IMG/VR virus record: IMGVR_UViG_3300037842_000445
Coordinates: 1 to 57,606 of that record
Length of the DNA: 57,606 nt
Source of the DNA: a virus
Strand: one strand, 5' to 3'
Part shown: positions 1-6,074 of the stretch, piece by piece
Layout: each line of letters begins with the position of its first letter
Position numbering within the stretch: position 1 is the first letter of the stretch
Made by a program: the position numbers and the translations under genes
The notes under the pieces: generated by a model
The model's input: the letters and a program-made list of their open reading frames with translations, nothing else
What the model was told of the DNA's origin: nothing
Databases searched by the model: none

Positions 1-181
1 AGATATTTGCGTACTTAATGTCATCACAGATTAATCTGTATAATCTCTTAGGGAAGATCCTGAACCCGTCACGGTCAAAGATCTTCGTTGAATACTCCCA
101 GCTTTTCTCTCCGTAGGACACCCGTATTTTACAGGCATTCTTTAAGAGGGTTACCGTGTATTCCTCTATATTACTCTTCAT
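1..181 (-). CDS. hypothetical protein, 3' end outside window
   Basis: An open frame runs leftward from an ATG at 179-181 to the window edge with no stop, giving 60 codons. It begins MKSNIEEYTVTLLKNACKIR and is rich in Lys, Arg and Tyr. Its start overlaps the last 11 bases of the upstream peptidyl-tRNA hydrolase gene, which suggests translational coupling. No family is recognised. Confidence 0.6.
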   Translation of the reverse strand, partial: MKSNIEEYTVTLLKNACKIRVSYGEKSWEYSTKIFDRDGFRIFPKRLYRLICDDIKYANI

Positions 182-428
182 AGAAAATTCCCAAAACCGT
201 TTCAGTATTAGGGTCCACCTCGGTATACCCAAGATCAACCTGAACGTGATCCGCCGACTCCTTCATCATTTCAAAATTACTGTTACTAGACTTGAGCACA
301 ATAATTTTGTCGGGAAGATCGAAGTTCTCATACTTCATAGCCATATTAGCTACACAATGGCCCACCTGAGCGGCCAGTTTGCCCTCAGACATTTTCAGGT
401 TTCTACGATAATATACTTTGATGTTCAT
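171..428 (-). CDS. PTH2-type peptidyl-tRNA hydrolase-like protein
   Basis: The 85-residue protein matches the PTH2 (Bit1/Pth2) pattern. An early RRNLKMSEGKLAAQVGH segment corresponds to the family motif R-x-DLKMxxGKxAAQxxHA, and the end has an LGYTEVDPNTETVLGIF segment like the family's D-x-G-x-T-x-V-x-P-G-T-x-T-V-L strand. PTH2 enzymes cleave peptidyl-tRNA and recycle tRNA. Family members are usually about 115-120 residues, so this is a compact version missing much of the middle. Its place at the end of a large tRNA array fits a tRNA-recycling role (inference); activity of the shortened form is uncertain. Confidence 0.8.
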   Translation of the reverse strand: MNIKVYYRRNLKMSEGKLAAQVGHCVANMAMKYENFDLPDKIIVLKSSNSNFEMMKESADHVQVDLGYTEVDPNTETVLGIFYEE

Positions 429-477
429 TAAAGATCATCCCCTTTCCTCTTTGGTGAAAATCCTAAATTATTCTCAA

Positions 478-551
478 CGACTCCAGCGGGACTCGAACCC
501 GCAATCACCGGATCGACAGTCCGGGGCATTAACCAATTATGCTATGAAGCC
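478..551 (-). tRNA. tRNA-Asp(GTC)
   Basis: Cloverleaf read from the minus strand: acceptor GGCTTCA/TGGAGTC, anticodon arm CCGGA-CTGTCGA-TCCGG with anticodon GTC, T arm with loop TTCGAGT, discriminator G. CCA is not encoded. Confidence 0.9.
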
Positions 552-552
552 C

Positions 553-628
553 TGGGGCGACTAGAGGGAATCGAACCCATCATTTGCGGGATCACAACCC
601 GCCGCTTTAACCATTAAGCTATAATCGC
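553..628 (-). tRNA. tRNA-His(GTG)
   Basis: Acceptor GCGATTA/TAGTCGC, anticodon arm GCGGG-TTGTGAT-CCCGC with anticodon GTG, T loop TTCGATT. The discriminator is C, as expected for His. Unlike its neighbour, CCA follows the discriminator in the DNA. The base before position 1 is T rather than the G usual for tRNA-His. Confidence 0.9.
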
Positions 629-630
629 AG

Positions 631-702
631 TGCGACTGCCGAGCCACGATCTCGGACGATCAGCTTGGAAGGCTGACATGCTGCCAATTACATCACAGAC
701 GC
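631..702 (-). tRNA. tRNA-Gly(TCC)
   Basis: Anticodon arm TCAGC-CTTCCAA-GCTGA gives anticodon TCC. Acceptor GCGTCTG/CAGTCGC has one T-T mismatch. The T arm CCGAG/CTCGG is intact, but its loop reads ATCGTGG instead of the usual TTCRANN. Confidence 0.8.
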
Positions 703-746
703 AAACGATGCAATTTATATCCCCCGGCATCTCGGGGTTCTAGATA

Positions 747-821
747 TAGTGCCGGTGGGAGTCGAACCCACACCTGTAGGACGCTTAAAATCCTCGCCTC
801 TGCCAGTTGGGCTACGACACC
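747..821 (-). tRNA. tRNA-Leu(TAA) with short variable loop
   Basis: Acceptor GGTGTCG/CGGCACT, anticodon arm AGGAT-TTTAAGC-GTCCT with anticodon TAA, T arm GTGGG-TTCGACT-CCCAC, discriminator A. The variable region is only six bases (ACAGGT), a class I body, whereas bacterial tRNA-Leu has a long variable arm. Its 5' end holds the stop codon of the 55-residue gene upstream. Confidence 0.88.
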
Positions 822-979
822 TCAACGTGTTTCTTTAGCACGTTCATGAGTGCTTCCTGTCTGTCTCTGGAACTCTCTGGATCTTCCATACACTGTTCAA
901 CGTATGTATCCTTGTAGAGATCATAGTCGATCTCCTCCAGAAGTTCCTTCAGCAAACTTGTAGCTTGATCTTCATTCAT
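812..979 (-). CDS. hypothetical acidic 55-residue protein
   Basis: ATG at 977-979 overlaps the TGA of the preceding membrane-protein gene as ATGA, the coupling used throughout this strand. The frame encodes 55 residues beginning MNEDQATSLLKELLEEIDYD, acidic and helical in appearance. Its TAG stop lies inside the 5' end of tRNA-Leu(TAA), so mRNA and tRNA share bases. No family recognised. Confidence 0.65.
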   Translation of the reverse strand: MNEDQATSLLKELLEEIDYDLYKDTYVEQCMEDPESSRDRQEALMNVLKKHVEVS

Positions 980-1191
980 TTAAAGTATCTTCTTGTTAAG
1001 TTGGCGAGGGTCAAAACCGCGAAAAAAGCCGATAGTATACATGTCAACACAGCCATGACCGCGTTGTGATGATAAGCACTGAGAAAGAAGAGGAACAAGT
1101 ATACCACTAGGCACACTATGCTCATGATTAATTCTACTACATTGGATGTATCTGGACCCTGTTCGTACTTAGGAGGGTCATAGGGACTCAT
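976..1191 (-). CDS. small two-helix membrane protein
   Basis: This 71-residue protein has a hydrophilic Pro-rich N-terminus and two predicted membrane helices at about residues 19-40 and 44-63, ending in a basic RRYFK tail. The start overlaps the stop of the secreted protease gene upstream (ATGA). Function unknown; it could be an envelope-associated partner of that protease (inference from position). Confidence 0.7.
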   Translation of the reverse strand: MSPYDPPKYEQGPDTSNVVELIMSIVCLVVYLFLFFLSAYHHNAVMAVLTCILSAFFAVLTLANLTRRYFK

Positions 1192-1769
1192 TCCAGAAAC
1201 TTCTTAATTGTACTGAGGCCAGCCCCATTAATCATTTGAGGTGTTCCACCCGATTGAACGGCAATTATGGAACCCTTGTATTGAACCGACGCTCCAGACA
1301 AACCGTTAATAGCCTTCCCATGTGCCGTCCATAGACGCTCACCATCCGTTGTCGTCCACCCCTTATCGTAAGTGGTGTAGTCGTGTTTTTGTTTGTCTAA
1401 GTAATGATAACCCGTAACATTTACCGTAGTGTATTTTTGTGGTTCTTTATCTGCGAGGGTGACCGTCTTCACCTCTATTTTACCCTTAACTTCTACTAAG
1501 GCTAAATCCCACACCCTATGCTGCGACAGTACTTTGGCGGGAAATGAATACTCACCCTCTTTGTTGTAGAAAGAGACACTTGTCTTTTGACGTGGGAGCA
1601 AAAAAAATCCGTGACCGCATGTTAAAACTAATGTTTTTTCATCATTAGATTCTATGACGGTCCCAGAAAAGGAAGCACCCTTTTCACGATGAACCCTAAC
1701 TACAGAGTCAAAATCTTCAGCCGAGATAGGCGTAAGAAGTAAGAAAAACGTGATTAGACTCTTAAACAT
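1188..1769 (-). CDS. secreted trypsin-like serine protease
   Basis: The start at 1769 is chosen because it follows an AAGGAAA ribosome site and opens with a signal peptide (MFKSLITFFLLLTPISA). Longer frames run back through tRNA-Leu(TAG). The 193-residue protein has a chymotrypsin-fold triad pattern: His53 in TCGHGF, Asp88 in WDLALVEV and Ser158 in GLSGAS. An exported protease between tRNA genes is unusual for a phage early region. It might act on envelope or periplasmic proteins (inference). The family assignment is firm; substrate and role are unknown. Confidence 0.82.
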   Translation of the reverse strand: MFKSLITFFLLLTPISAEDFDSVVRVHREKGASFSGTVIESNDEKTLVLTCGHGFFLLPRQKTSVSFYNKEGEYSFPAKVLSQHRVWDLALVEVKGKIEVKTVTLADKEPQKYTTVNVTGYHYLDKQKHDYTTYDKGWTTTDGERLWTAHGKAINGLSGASVQYKGSIIAVQSGGTPQMINGAGLSTIKKFLE

Positions 1770-1792
1770 GTTATGGTTTCCTTTTAATGTAG

Positions 1793-1877
1793 TAGCATTG
1801 ACAGGAATCGAACCTGCACGCTTTTTAGGGCAAAGGCTTCTAAAGCCTCCGTGTCTACCTTGTTCCACCACAATGCC
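1793..1877 (-). tRNA. tRNA-Leu(TAG)
   Basis: Type II tRNA of 85 nt: acceptor GGCATTG/CAATGCT, anticodon arm GAGGC-TTTAGAA-GCCTT with anticodon TAG, a long variable arm of about 16 nt, T loop TTCGATT, discriminator A. Confidence 0.9.
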
Positions 1878-1954
1878 ATGTTTTCGACACTTTTGTGTAT
1901 AAATGCTAGCCTCCACGTCACCTAGCACATGTAATTATAATCTTCCATTACCAG

Positions 1955-2398
1955 TCAATTCCAGTACGCCCCCGTTAGTTCAAAATTCTTTGATGACAGC
2001 TTTCGATCTCTTGTGCATATCATACACTGTTCTTTTTTCATATCATAGTAGTAATACGTATACATATCAGATTTATTAGTTTTAGTATACTTAACATGAT
2101 AATCCTCATGCCTCTGTAGTTCTTTATTAAAACCTTTAATAGTAGACAAAGACTTATGTTTCCAAGGTATCATTCCAATATGACTACGACCGTCTTCTTC
2201 TATTACCAACCTATCAAATGGTCTATCAAGCTCATATCTCCATCTAATAAAACCATCTTCAGGATAGCGTACCGCTCTAGAAGAACCATTAGAATTATAC
2301 ATCCTTATAGTCACTTGGTTCGATACTGCTTTAGCTCCGATAAATGGGAGTAAAATAGAAGAGAGTCCAAGTTTTACAGCATTTCTACGATTAATCAT
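1955..2398 (-). CDS. exported protein with Tat-like signal peptide
   Basis: The 147-residue protein starts MINRRNAVKLGLSSILLPFI, a twin-arginine-type leader: RR followed by a hydrophobic stretch and an AKA cleavage-like site near residue 24. The rest is rich in Tyr, Lys and Arg with a CMIC pair near the end. The start overlaps the stop of the HNH gene (ATGA). A Tat signal would send a folded protein across the membrane. The mature domain is not recognised. Confidence 0.7.
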   Translation of the reverse strand: MINRRNAVKLGLSSILLPFIGAKAVSNQVTIRMYNSNGSSRAVRYPEDGFIRWRYELDRPFDRLVIEEDGRSHIGMIPWKHKSLSTIKGFNKELQRHEDYHVKYTKTNKSDMYTYYYYDMKKEQCMICTRDRKLSSKNFELTGAYWN

Positions 2399-2703
2399 AT
2401 TCTTTCCTGATACTTCTCGTTAAAGTCTTTAAATCTCACAAGCCTCATCATATGCCTAAACATAGGCACAAACTTCTTCCAGTTCGACAAGTCGAACGTA
2501 TTGCTAGCGTGAACACTAATGATATGACAACACCTACACAGGCTCACACCGTTGTCTAAATCGTACGCCTTGTCCGGATACAAACTCTTTGGGTAAATGT
2601 GGTGTGCTTCTATTGTACCCACCCGACCGCACATTTGACATGTGTTTTTGTCTCTAATCCTTACGGCCTTAGACCATTTTCTTAGTGAGTAAGTATTTAA
2701 CAC
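2395..2703 (-). CDS. HNH endonuclease
   Basis: A GTG at 2703 preceded by AGGAACGA is the likely start. The 102-residue protein has the HNH core: CQMC zinc pair, EAHHIYP (catalytic His), an Asn in LDNGVSLC, and CRCCH completing the zinc site. Small free-standing HNH nucleases nick or cut DNA and in phages are often homing enzymes. Inserted within the tRNA array, it may be a mobile gene. Confidence 0.88.
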   Translation of the reverse strand: MLNTYSLRKWSKAVRIRDKNTCQMCGRVGTIEAHHIYPKSLYPDKAYDLDNGVSLCRCCHIISVHASNTFDLSNWKKFVPMFRHMMRLVRFKDFNEKYQERI

Positions 2704-2721
2704 TCGTTCCTCGTAATAAAA

Positions 2722-2795
2722 GTACGAACCTCAGGAATCGAACCCAAGCAGGCCGCTAAACCTATGTCAATTAAGTCGCTCCACACCGCGTCCCG
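2722..2795 (-). other. degenerate tRNA-like sequence
   Basis: A T-arm-like segment (loop TTCGATT) and the first half GTGGAGC resemble tRNA. However, the D stem and anticodon stem do not close and the acceptor pairing is poor. I could not assign an anticodon. Probably a decayed tRNA gene; boundaries are approximate. Confidence 0.3.
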
Positions 2796-2844
2796 GCAAG
2801 CTATGTACACTTACTTACCTTATTCGGCAGACAATCCGCATAAG

Positions 2845-2915
2845 TGCGAGTGACAGGGATCGAACCTGCTTTTCATCATTGGCAATGATAGGTAATACCA
2901 TTATACTACACTCGC
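2845..2915 (-). tRNA. tRNA-Gly(GCC)
   Basis: Perfect acceptor GCGAGTG/CACTCGC, anticodon arm TATCA-TTGCCAA-TGATG with anticodon GCC, T loop TTCGATC, discriminator A. Confidence 0.92.
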
Positions 2916-2920
2916 CTCAT

Positions 2921-2990
2921 TTCCCCACGAGGACTTGAACCTCGAATAAGGGAATCAAAATCCCTTGTGTTACCCATTACACTATGGGGA
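2921..2990 (-). tRNA. tRNA-Gln(TTG)
   Basis: Acceptor TCCCCAT/GTGGGGA, anticodon arm AGGGA-TTTTGAT-TCCCT with anticodon TTG, T loop TTCAAGT, discriminator A. Confidence 0.92.
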
Positions 2991-3006
2991 AGTAGTGCCT
3001 GTTTAG

Positions 3007-3079
3007 TACCCAATAGGGGAATTGAACCCCTGTTTTTGGCGTGAAAAGCCAATGTCCTAGTCCACTAGACGAATCGGGC
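3007..3079 (-). tRNA. tRNA-Glu(TTC)
   Basis: Acceptor GCCCGAT/ATTGGGT, anticodon arm TTGGC-TTTTCAC-GCCAA with anticodon TTC, T loop TTCAATT, discriminator A. Confidence 0.92.
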
Positions 3080-3084
3080 TTAAA

Positions 3085-3158
3085 TAGGTAAGGAAGGAGT
3101 CGAACCTACGGTCTCCCACTTATCAGGCGGGTGCTTTATACCACTTAGCTACACTTCA
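3085..3158 (-). tRNA. tRNA-Ile(GAT)
   Basis: The D arm, anticodon arm CCCGC-CTGATAA-GTGGG (anticodon GAT) and T loop TTCGACT are clear. The acceptor strands TGAAGTG and CTTACCT pair poorly, so this tRNA may be decaying or need correction. Confidence 0.65.
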
Positions 3159-3161
3159 ATG

Positions 3162-3258
3162 TCCACCGGACGGGATTCTAACCCGCGAGTCTAGTCTTGT
3201 CGATCTGTCTAATGCCCATCCCAAGGGTATGTGCCTTGGTAGCTCCGACTTCCGGTAG
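3162..3258 (-). other. oversized tRNA-like RNA, 97 nt
   Basis: Acceptor strands CTACCGG/CCGGTGG pair along all seven positions and the T arm GCGGG-TTAGAAT-CCCGT is intact. The interior is too long for a tRNA. The best anticodon-like arm is TACCC-TTGGGAT-GGGCA (would be GGG, Pro), leaving about 26 nt before the T arm and a poor D arm. Either a pseudo-tRNA with an insertion or an RNA that only mimics tRNA ends. Confidence 0.4.
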
Positions 3259-3262
3259 TTTT

Positions 3263-3850
3263 TCACAATTCAATTCTGTTCAAAATGAAGTCCATTCCAA
3301 TGTCTTTGTCAGACCACCACGTTAGGTTGTAAGCGACTCTTATGCTTACATTATAGTATCTGACCTTCGGTTTGTCAAGGGTTACTTCTTTGTATTTCCA
3401 AGAAAAGCCACATTGGTGACTTCTGTACCTCATGAGGGTTTTCTTACCGTTGGCGTCTTTATCCCATTGCCAGCGATATACGTAGTCAGCAGACTGATAG
3501 TCCTTAACTCTCTCTGTCCGAATAACCTGTTTGCGTTTTTGACGCTCACAAATGTCTTCAATCCGAAAGGGAATATTGTGTTCAGTGAGATATTCCTTAA
3601 CAGCATACATGTTCCGCCAGTTATTATCTGACAAAACTATCTCATGCTGTTTACCGCGAGGGTTTTCGCGGTGTTGTCTCTGACGTTTGCCCTTCCAGCT
3701 TTCGCCGGGCCAGTTACCGTGACCGTCGTAAAGCACGTATTTCAAGTCGTTGACCCTACTACGGCGACTATATGGACAGTCCTGAGTCTCCCGAAGTTCT
3801 TGACGTACTCTAGGACCGTTGTACCAGTAGGGGTTTCTTCGTTTACGCAT
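3263..3850 (-). CDS. hypothetical basic protein
   Basis: A 195-residue, strongly basic protein beginning MRKRRNPYWYNGPRVRQELR, with many Trp and Tyr and no membrane segment. An ACAGGAG ribosome site precedes the ATG. It lies between two tRNA groups. The composition suggests nucleic-acid binding, but no domain is recognised. Confidence 0.72.
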   Translation of the reverse strand: MRKRRNPYWYNGPRVRQELRETQDCPYSRRSRVNDLKYVLYDGHGNWPGESWKGKRQRQHRENPRGKQHEIVLSDNNWRNMYAVKEYLTEHNIPFRIEDICERQKRKQVIRTERVKDYQSADYVYRWQWDKDANGKKTLMRYRSHQCGFSWKYKEVTLDKPKVRYYNVSIRVAYNLTWWSDKDIGMDFILNRIEL

Positions 3851-3933
3851 CTGATTTCTCCTGTTGTTAATGTTAATTACATCATCAGAGAAATCTCCTT
3901 GTTAAAAAGTTAGTCATATCAAACTCCTGTAAG

Positions 3934-4008
3934 TCGGGATGACAGGATTCGAACCTGCGGCTTCTTAGTTCCAAACCAAGCACTCTAGCCAAACTGAGCT
4001 ACACCCCA
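3934..4008 (-). tRNA. tRNA-Pro(TGG)
   Basis: Acceptor TGGGGTG/CATCCCG, anticodon arm CTTGG-TTTGGAA-CTAAG with anticodon TGG, T loop TTCGAAT, discriminator A. Confidence 0.9.
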
Positions 4009-4040
4009 GCGTAGTGTTTTAAAGAGACACAAAACTCTAG

Positions 4041-4113
4041 TAGCCGTATCGGGTAACGCTCCCGAATTTTCCTGCTTATGAGGCAGGCAAGGTCACTATC
4101 CCTCCCTACGGCG
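4041..4113 (-). tRNA. tRNA-Met(CAT)
   Basis: Anticodon arm CCTGC-CTCATAA-GCAGG gives CAT. Acceptor CGCCGTA/TACGGCT has an unpaired first position, which recalls initiator tRNA. The T stem TCGGG/CCCGA is good but its loop is AGCGTTA. It could also be tRNA-Ile with a modified CAT anticodon. Confidence 0.75.
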
Positions 4114-4134
4114 TCATTATCACATTTAGTTAAG

Positions 4135-4224
4135 CGGAAGACAAGGGATTTGAACCCTCACGCCCCCTTTCGGAGACGCACGGTTTAGCAAACCGGCCCA
4201 GCAAACCGTATCTGGCTACCTTCC
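4135..4224 (-). tRNA. tRNA-Ser(GCT)
   Basis: Type II tRNA of 90 nt: acceptor GGAAGGT/GTCTTCC, loop TTGCTAA with anticodon GCT, a long GC-rich variable arm, T loop TTCAAAT, discriminator G as usual for Ser. Confidence 0.88.
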
Positions 4225-4225
4225 G

Positions 4226-4411
4226 TTACGTATTCTGAATGGTTACTTCGCCACGAAATACGTCTTGAAATAACACTTCAAATTCTTCTCCCTCGTCATT
4301 AACGAGCCAGTATCCCGGCTCGTCTTGCGACTCGATGTATCTATCTAGTATGCCGGTTTCACATTCTTTGTAGTAATTCCAGCAAACCTTGACCCTATCT
4401 CCAATATCCAC
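4226..4411 (-). CDS. hypothetical 61-residue protein
   Basis: Starts MDIGDRVKVCWNYYKECETG and is acidic overall. The opening beta-rich pattern (DRVKV..., then EFEVLFQDVF) resembles a small SH3-like barrel, but this is only an impression. It lies tightly between tRNA-Ser(GCT) and the next tRNA. Confidence 0.65.
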   Translation of the reverse strand: MDIGDRVKVCWNYYKECETGILDRYIESQDEPGYWLVNDEGEEFEVLFQDVFRGEVTIQNT

Positions 4412-4439
4412 TGTTCGTTCCTCACAGGTGAAGAAAAAG

Positions 4440-4529
4440 TGCTCCCGGTAGGATTCGAACCTACGTGTGTTGTTTCCAACATGTCCGTTTAAAAGACGGA
4501 TGATTTCAGCCAGACTTATCTACGAGAGC
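4440..4529 (-). tRNA. type II tRNA with anticodon TTT (Lys codons)
   Basis: Acceptor GCTCTCG/CGGGAGC pairs fully, anticodon arm TCCGT-CTTTTAA-ACGGA gives TTT, T arm GTAGG-TTCGAAT-CCTAC, discriminator A. Between anticodon and T arms is a long variable arm with stem GTTG-GAAA-CAAC. Lysine tRNAs normally have a short variable loop; long arms belong to Leu, Ser and Tyr. The charged amino acid is therefore uncertain. Confidence 0.82.
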
Positions 4530-4574
4530 ATAGTGTTCAGGACACACGCTCCACGTAATGCGGGCTATGTGTCG

Positions 4575-4769
4575 TTACTGTTTATGTTTGTCGTGTTTAG
4601 TCATTGTTTCAGTCTTTGATTTTTCAAAGTGTTCTTTAAAAATGCTATGTGCTCTCTGAACACATTCCCATCTTGCGTCTGTAGCGTGTTTAACTAGGAA
4701 GTCAATAGCATCTGGAGCATCTTTTAAGATTCTTTTTGCTTCTTCAAATGGATGTTCTTCTGGACACAT
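4575..4769 (-). CDS. hypothetical helical 64-residue protein
   Basis: MCPEEHPFEEAKRILKDAPD opens a charged, helix-rich protein with a His/Lys-rich tail (KHDKHKQ). Its ATG directly follows the TAA of a very short upstream frame. No family recognised. Confidence 0.6.
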   Translation of the reverse strand: MCPEEHPFEEAKRILKDAPDAIDFLVKHATDARWECVQRAHSIFKEHFEKSKTETMTKHDKHKQ

Positions 4770-4853
4770 TTACGCGAAATACTTTCTAATAAAAACGTCG
4801 GTGTATACTGTGCGTCTCGGACTATGATCCTCGAAAACTACGATTTTACTCAT
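4770..4853 (-). CDS. possible 27-residue peptide
   Basis: The frame MSKIVVFEDHSPRRTVYTDV... ends in TAA immediately before the ATG of the next gene, as expected for translational coupling. There is no good ribosome site, so it is only a candidate. Confidence 0.35.
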   Translation of the reverse strand: MSKIVVFEDHSPRRTVYTDVFIRKYFA

Positions 4854-4904
4854 AAAACCAGCCAACCATCAGATTGCTCTTATGATCCACACTCTCAACG
4901 TTAG

Positions 4905-4987
4905 TGACAGAAGAAGGAATCGAACCTAAAATGCCGAAAGGCGAGAGATTTACAGTCTCCGGGGCACACCACCTGCCCAATTCTGCC
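4905..4987 (-). tRNA. tRNA-Tyr(GTA)
   Basis: Type II tRNA: acceptor GGCAGAA/TTCTGTC, anticodon arm GGAGA-CTGTAAA-TCTCT with anticodon GTA, long variable arm, T loop TTCGATT with a weak T stem, discriminator A. Confidence 0.87.
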
Positions 4988-5023
4988 ATGTGTAAGTGTT
5001 TTTAAGGAACACTCAAACCTTAG

Positions 5024-5095
5024 CTGGACAGACAGGGGTTGAACCTGTAATCATTCCGTTAACAGCGGAAGGCATTACCATTATGCTACTGTCCA
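5024..5095 (-). tRNA. tRNA-Asn(GTT)
   Basis: Perfect acceptor TGGACAG/CTGTCCA, anticodon arm TTCCG-CTGTTAA-CGGAA with anticodon GTT, T loop TTCAACC, discriminator G. Confidence 0.92.
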
Positions 5096-5125
5096 ATGTA
5101 TCGACCTCTTCAGGTCGTGTACTCT

Positions 5126-5153
5126 ATTATAGCTTATAAACCCCGAATGTCAA
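5126..5153 (-). promoter_or_regulatory. sigma70 promoter for the tRNA array
   Basis: TTGACA, 16-bp spacer, TATAAT on the minus strand. It points at tRNA-Asn and the genes beyond it. The TGA stop of the upstream gene lies within the -35 box. Confidence 0.85.
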
Positions 5154-5407
5154 GGTCTTATTGTAGGATTTTCTTCACTTTGTAGAGATTCACACGTTTT
5201 GTAGTCTAATTGTCCTTGAACGTCCATGCGTGCCTTCAGTTCTTCCAGCAGTTCGCCGTTAGTGGCGTTACCCAGCCACGGTTGAGACCAGATCTCATCT
5301 AGGATATCAGCAAATGCTTCAGCTAGATCTGGGTCCATCGGGGTCATTCTGTTTGCGTCCGTACACCATGCCTGTGCGGCCTTCTGTAGTGATAGTTCCG
5401 ATGCCAT
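5150..5407 (-). CDS. hypothetical 85-residue protein
   Basis: MASELSLQKAAQAWCTDANR followed by an acidic helical segment and PWLGNATNGELLEELKARM. I recall this kind of small phage protein from other tailed phages, with no assigned role. It ends inside the -35 box of the tRNA promoter. Confidence 0.7.
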   Translation of the reverse strand: MASELSLQKAAQAWCTDANRMTPMDPDLAEAFADILDEIWSQPWLGNATNGELLEELKARMDVQGQLDYKTCESLQSEENPTIRP

Positions 5408-5411
5408 TTTG

Positions 5412-5753
5412 TTAGTCCTTTTTTCTGTATTCCGCTAATTCTTTACAAGCGTACATCAGCTTACCCTGAAAAACCTCCTCGTAGTGCTCTAGATCTGACC
5501 GTGGGATGTACCCAATCTCCGTAAACTCAATAGACCCTGAGTGTGTTATGCCCCAATGTTCAGTGCCTAGTCGAGCGTAGAATGAGTAAGTGTGTTCCCT
5601 CAAAAGTTGAGCGTCGTAATAAGCAAAACAAAAATTAGGGTCTGGACTATCCCAATCTTCATTGTTGTCTAGTAGCGTTTTTGCTCTTTCGCTCATCTCA
5701 GCCGCTAGGGTGTTCACCATCGACTGAAGTCTATTACAAATCATCATTTCCAT
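5412..5753 (-). CDS. hypothetical 113-residue protein
   Basis: Starts MEMMICNRLQSMVNTLAAEM after an AGGAGAG ribosome site. Mixed helix and strand composition, acidic, with an aromatic centre (YSFYARLGTEHWGI). It stands directly downstream of the structured RNA at 5779-5866, so that RNA forms part of its leader or a terminator before it. Confidence 0.7.
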   Translation of the reverse strand: MEMMICNRLQSMVNTLAAEMSERAKTLLDNNEDWDSPDPNFCFAYYDAQLLREHTYSFYARLGTEHWGITHSGSIEFTEIGYIPRSDLEHYEEVFQGKLMYACKELAEYRKKD

Positions 5754-5778
5754 TACTCTCTCCTAATAAAAAATTAAA

Positions 5779-5866
5779 AGGGGGTACGTCGTCTGCTGGC
5801 GGGACACCACCACAGTTAGCCCTCACAGGTGCTGTGGAGTACTTCGACGACGCATCCCTCCCCCTT
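5779..5866 (-). ncRNA. stacked-helix structured RNA or complex terminator
   Basis: Three nested helices: GGGGG/CCCCC (5780-5784 with 5860-5864), a 7-bp CGTCGTC/GACGACG (5787-5793 with 5846-5852) and CCACAG/CTGTGG (5810-5815 with 5832-5837). On the minus strand the closing stem is followed by CCCCCTTTTAATTTTTT, a U-tract. It lies between tRNA-Ser(TGA) and a protein gene. It could end tRNA transcription or be a separate small RNA. Confidence 0.55.
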
Positions 5867-5874
5867 AGTTTGAG

Positions 5875-5960
5875 CGGAAGATGAGGGAATCGAACCCCCT
5901 ACGTATTATTTCACCGCGATACGGTTTTCAAGACCGTTTGTTCCCATGAACCTATCTTCC
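5875..5960 (-). tRNA. tRNA-Ser(TGA)
   Basis: Perfect acceptor GGAAGAT/ATCTTCC, anticodon arm ACGGT-CTTGAAA-ACCGT with anticodon TGA, long variable arm, T loop TTCGATT, discriminator G. Confidence 0.92.
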
Positions 5961-5962
5961 AG

Positions 5963-6035
5963 AGCCACCAGTAGGGGTCGAACCCACGACCGTCAATTTA
6001 CAAGATTGCTGCTCTACCAACTGAGCTATGGTGGC
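5963..6035 (-). tRNA. tRNA-Thr(TGT)
   Basis: Perfect acceptor GCCACCA/TGGTGGC, loop CTTGTAA with anticodon TGT, T loop TTCGACC, discriminator T. First gene of the array in transcription order. Confidence 0.9.
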
Positions 6036-6074
6036 GTAATATACAAGTTAATTAGAGAAAAATAGAGATTCTTC

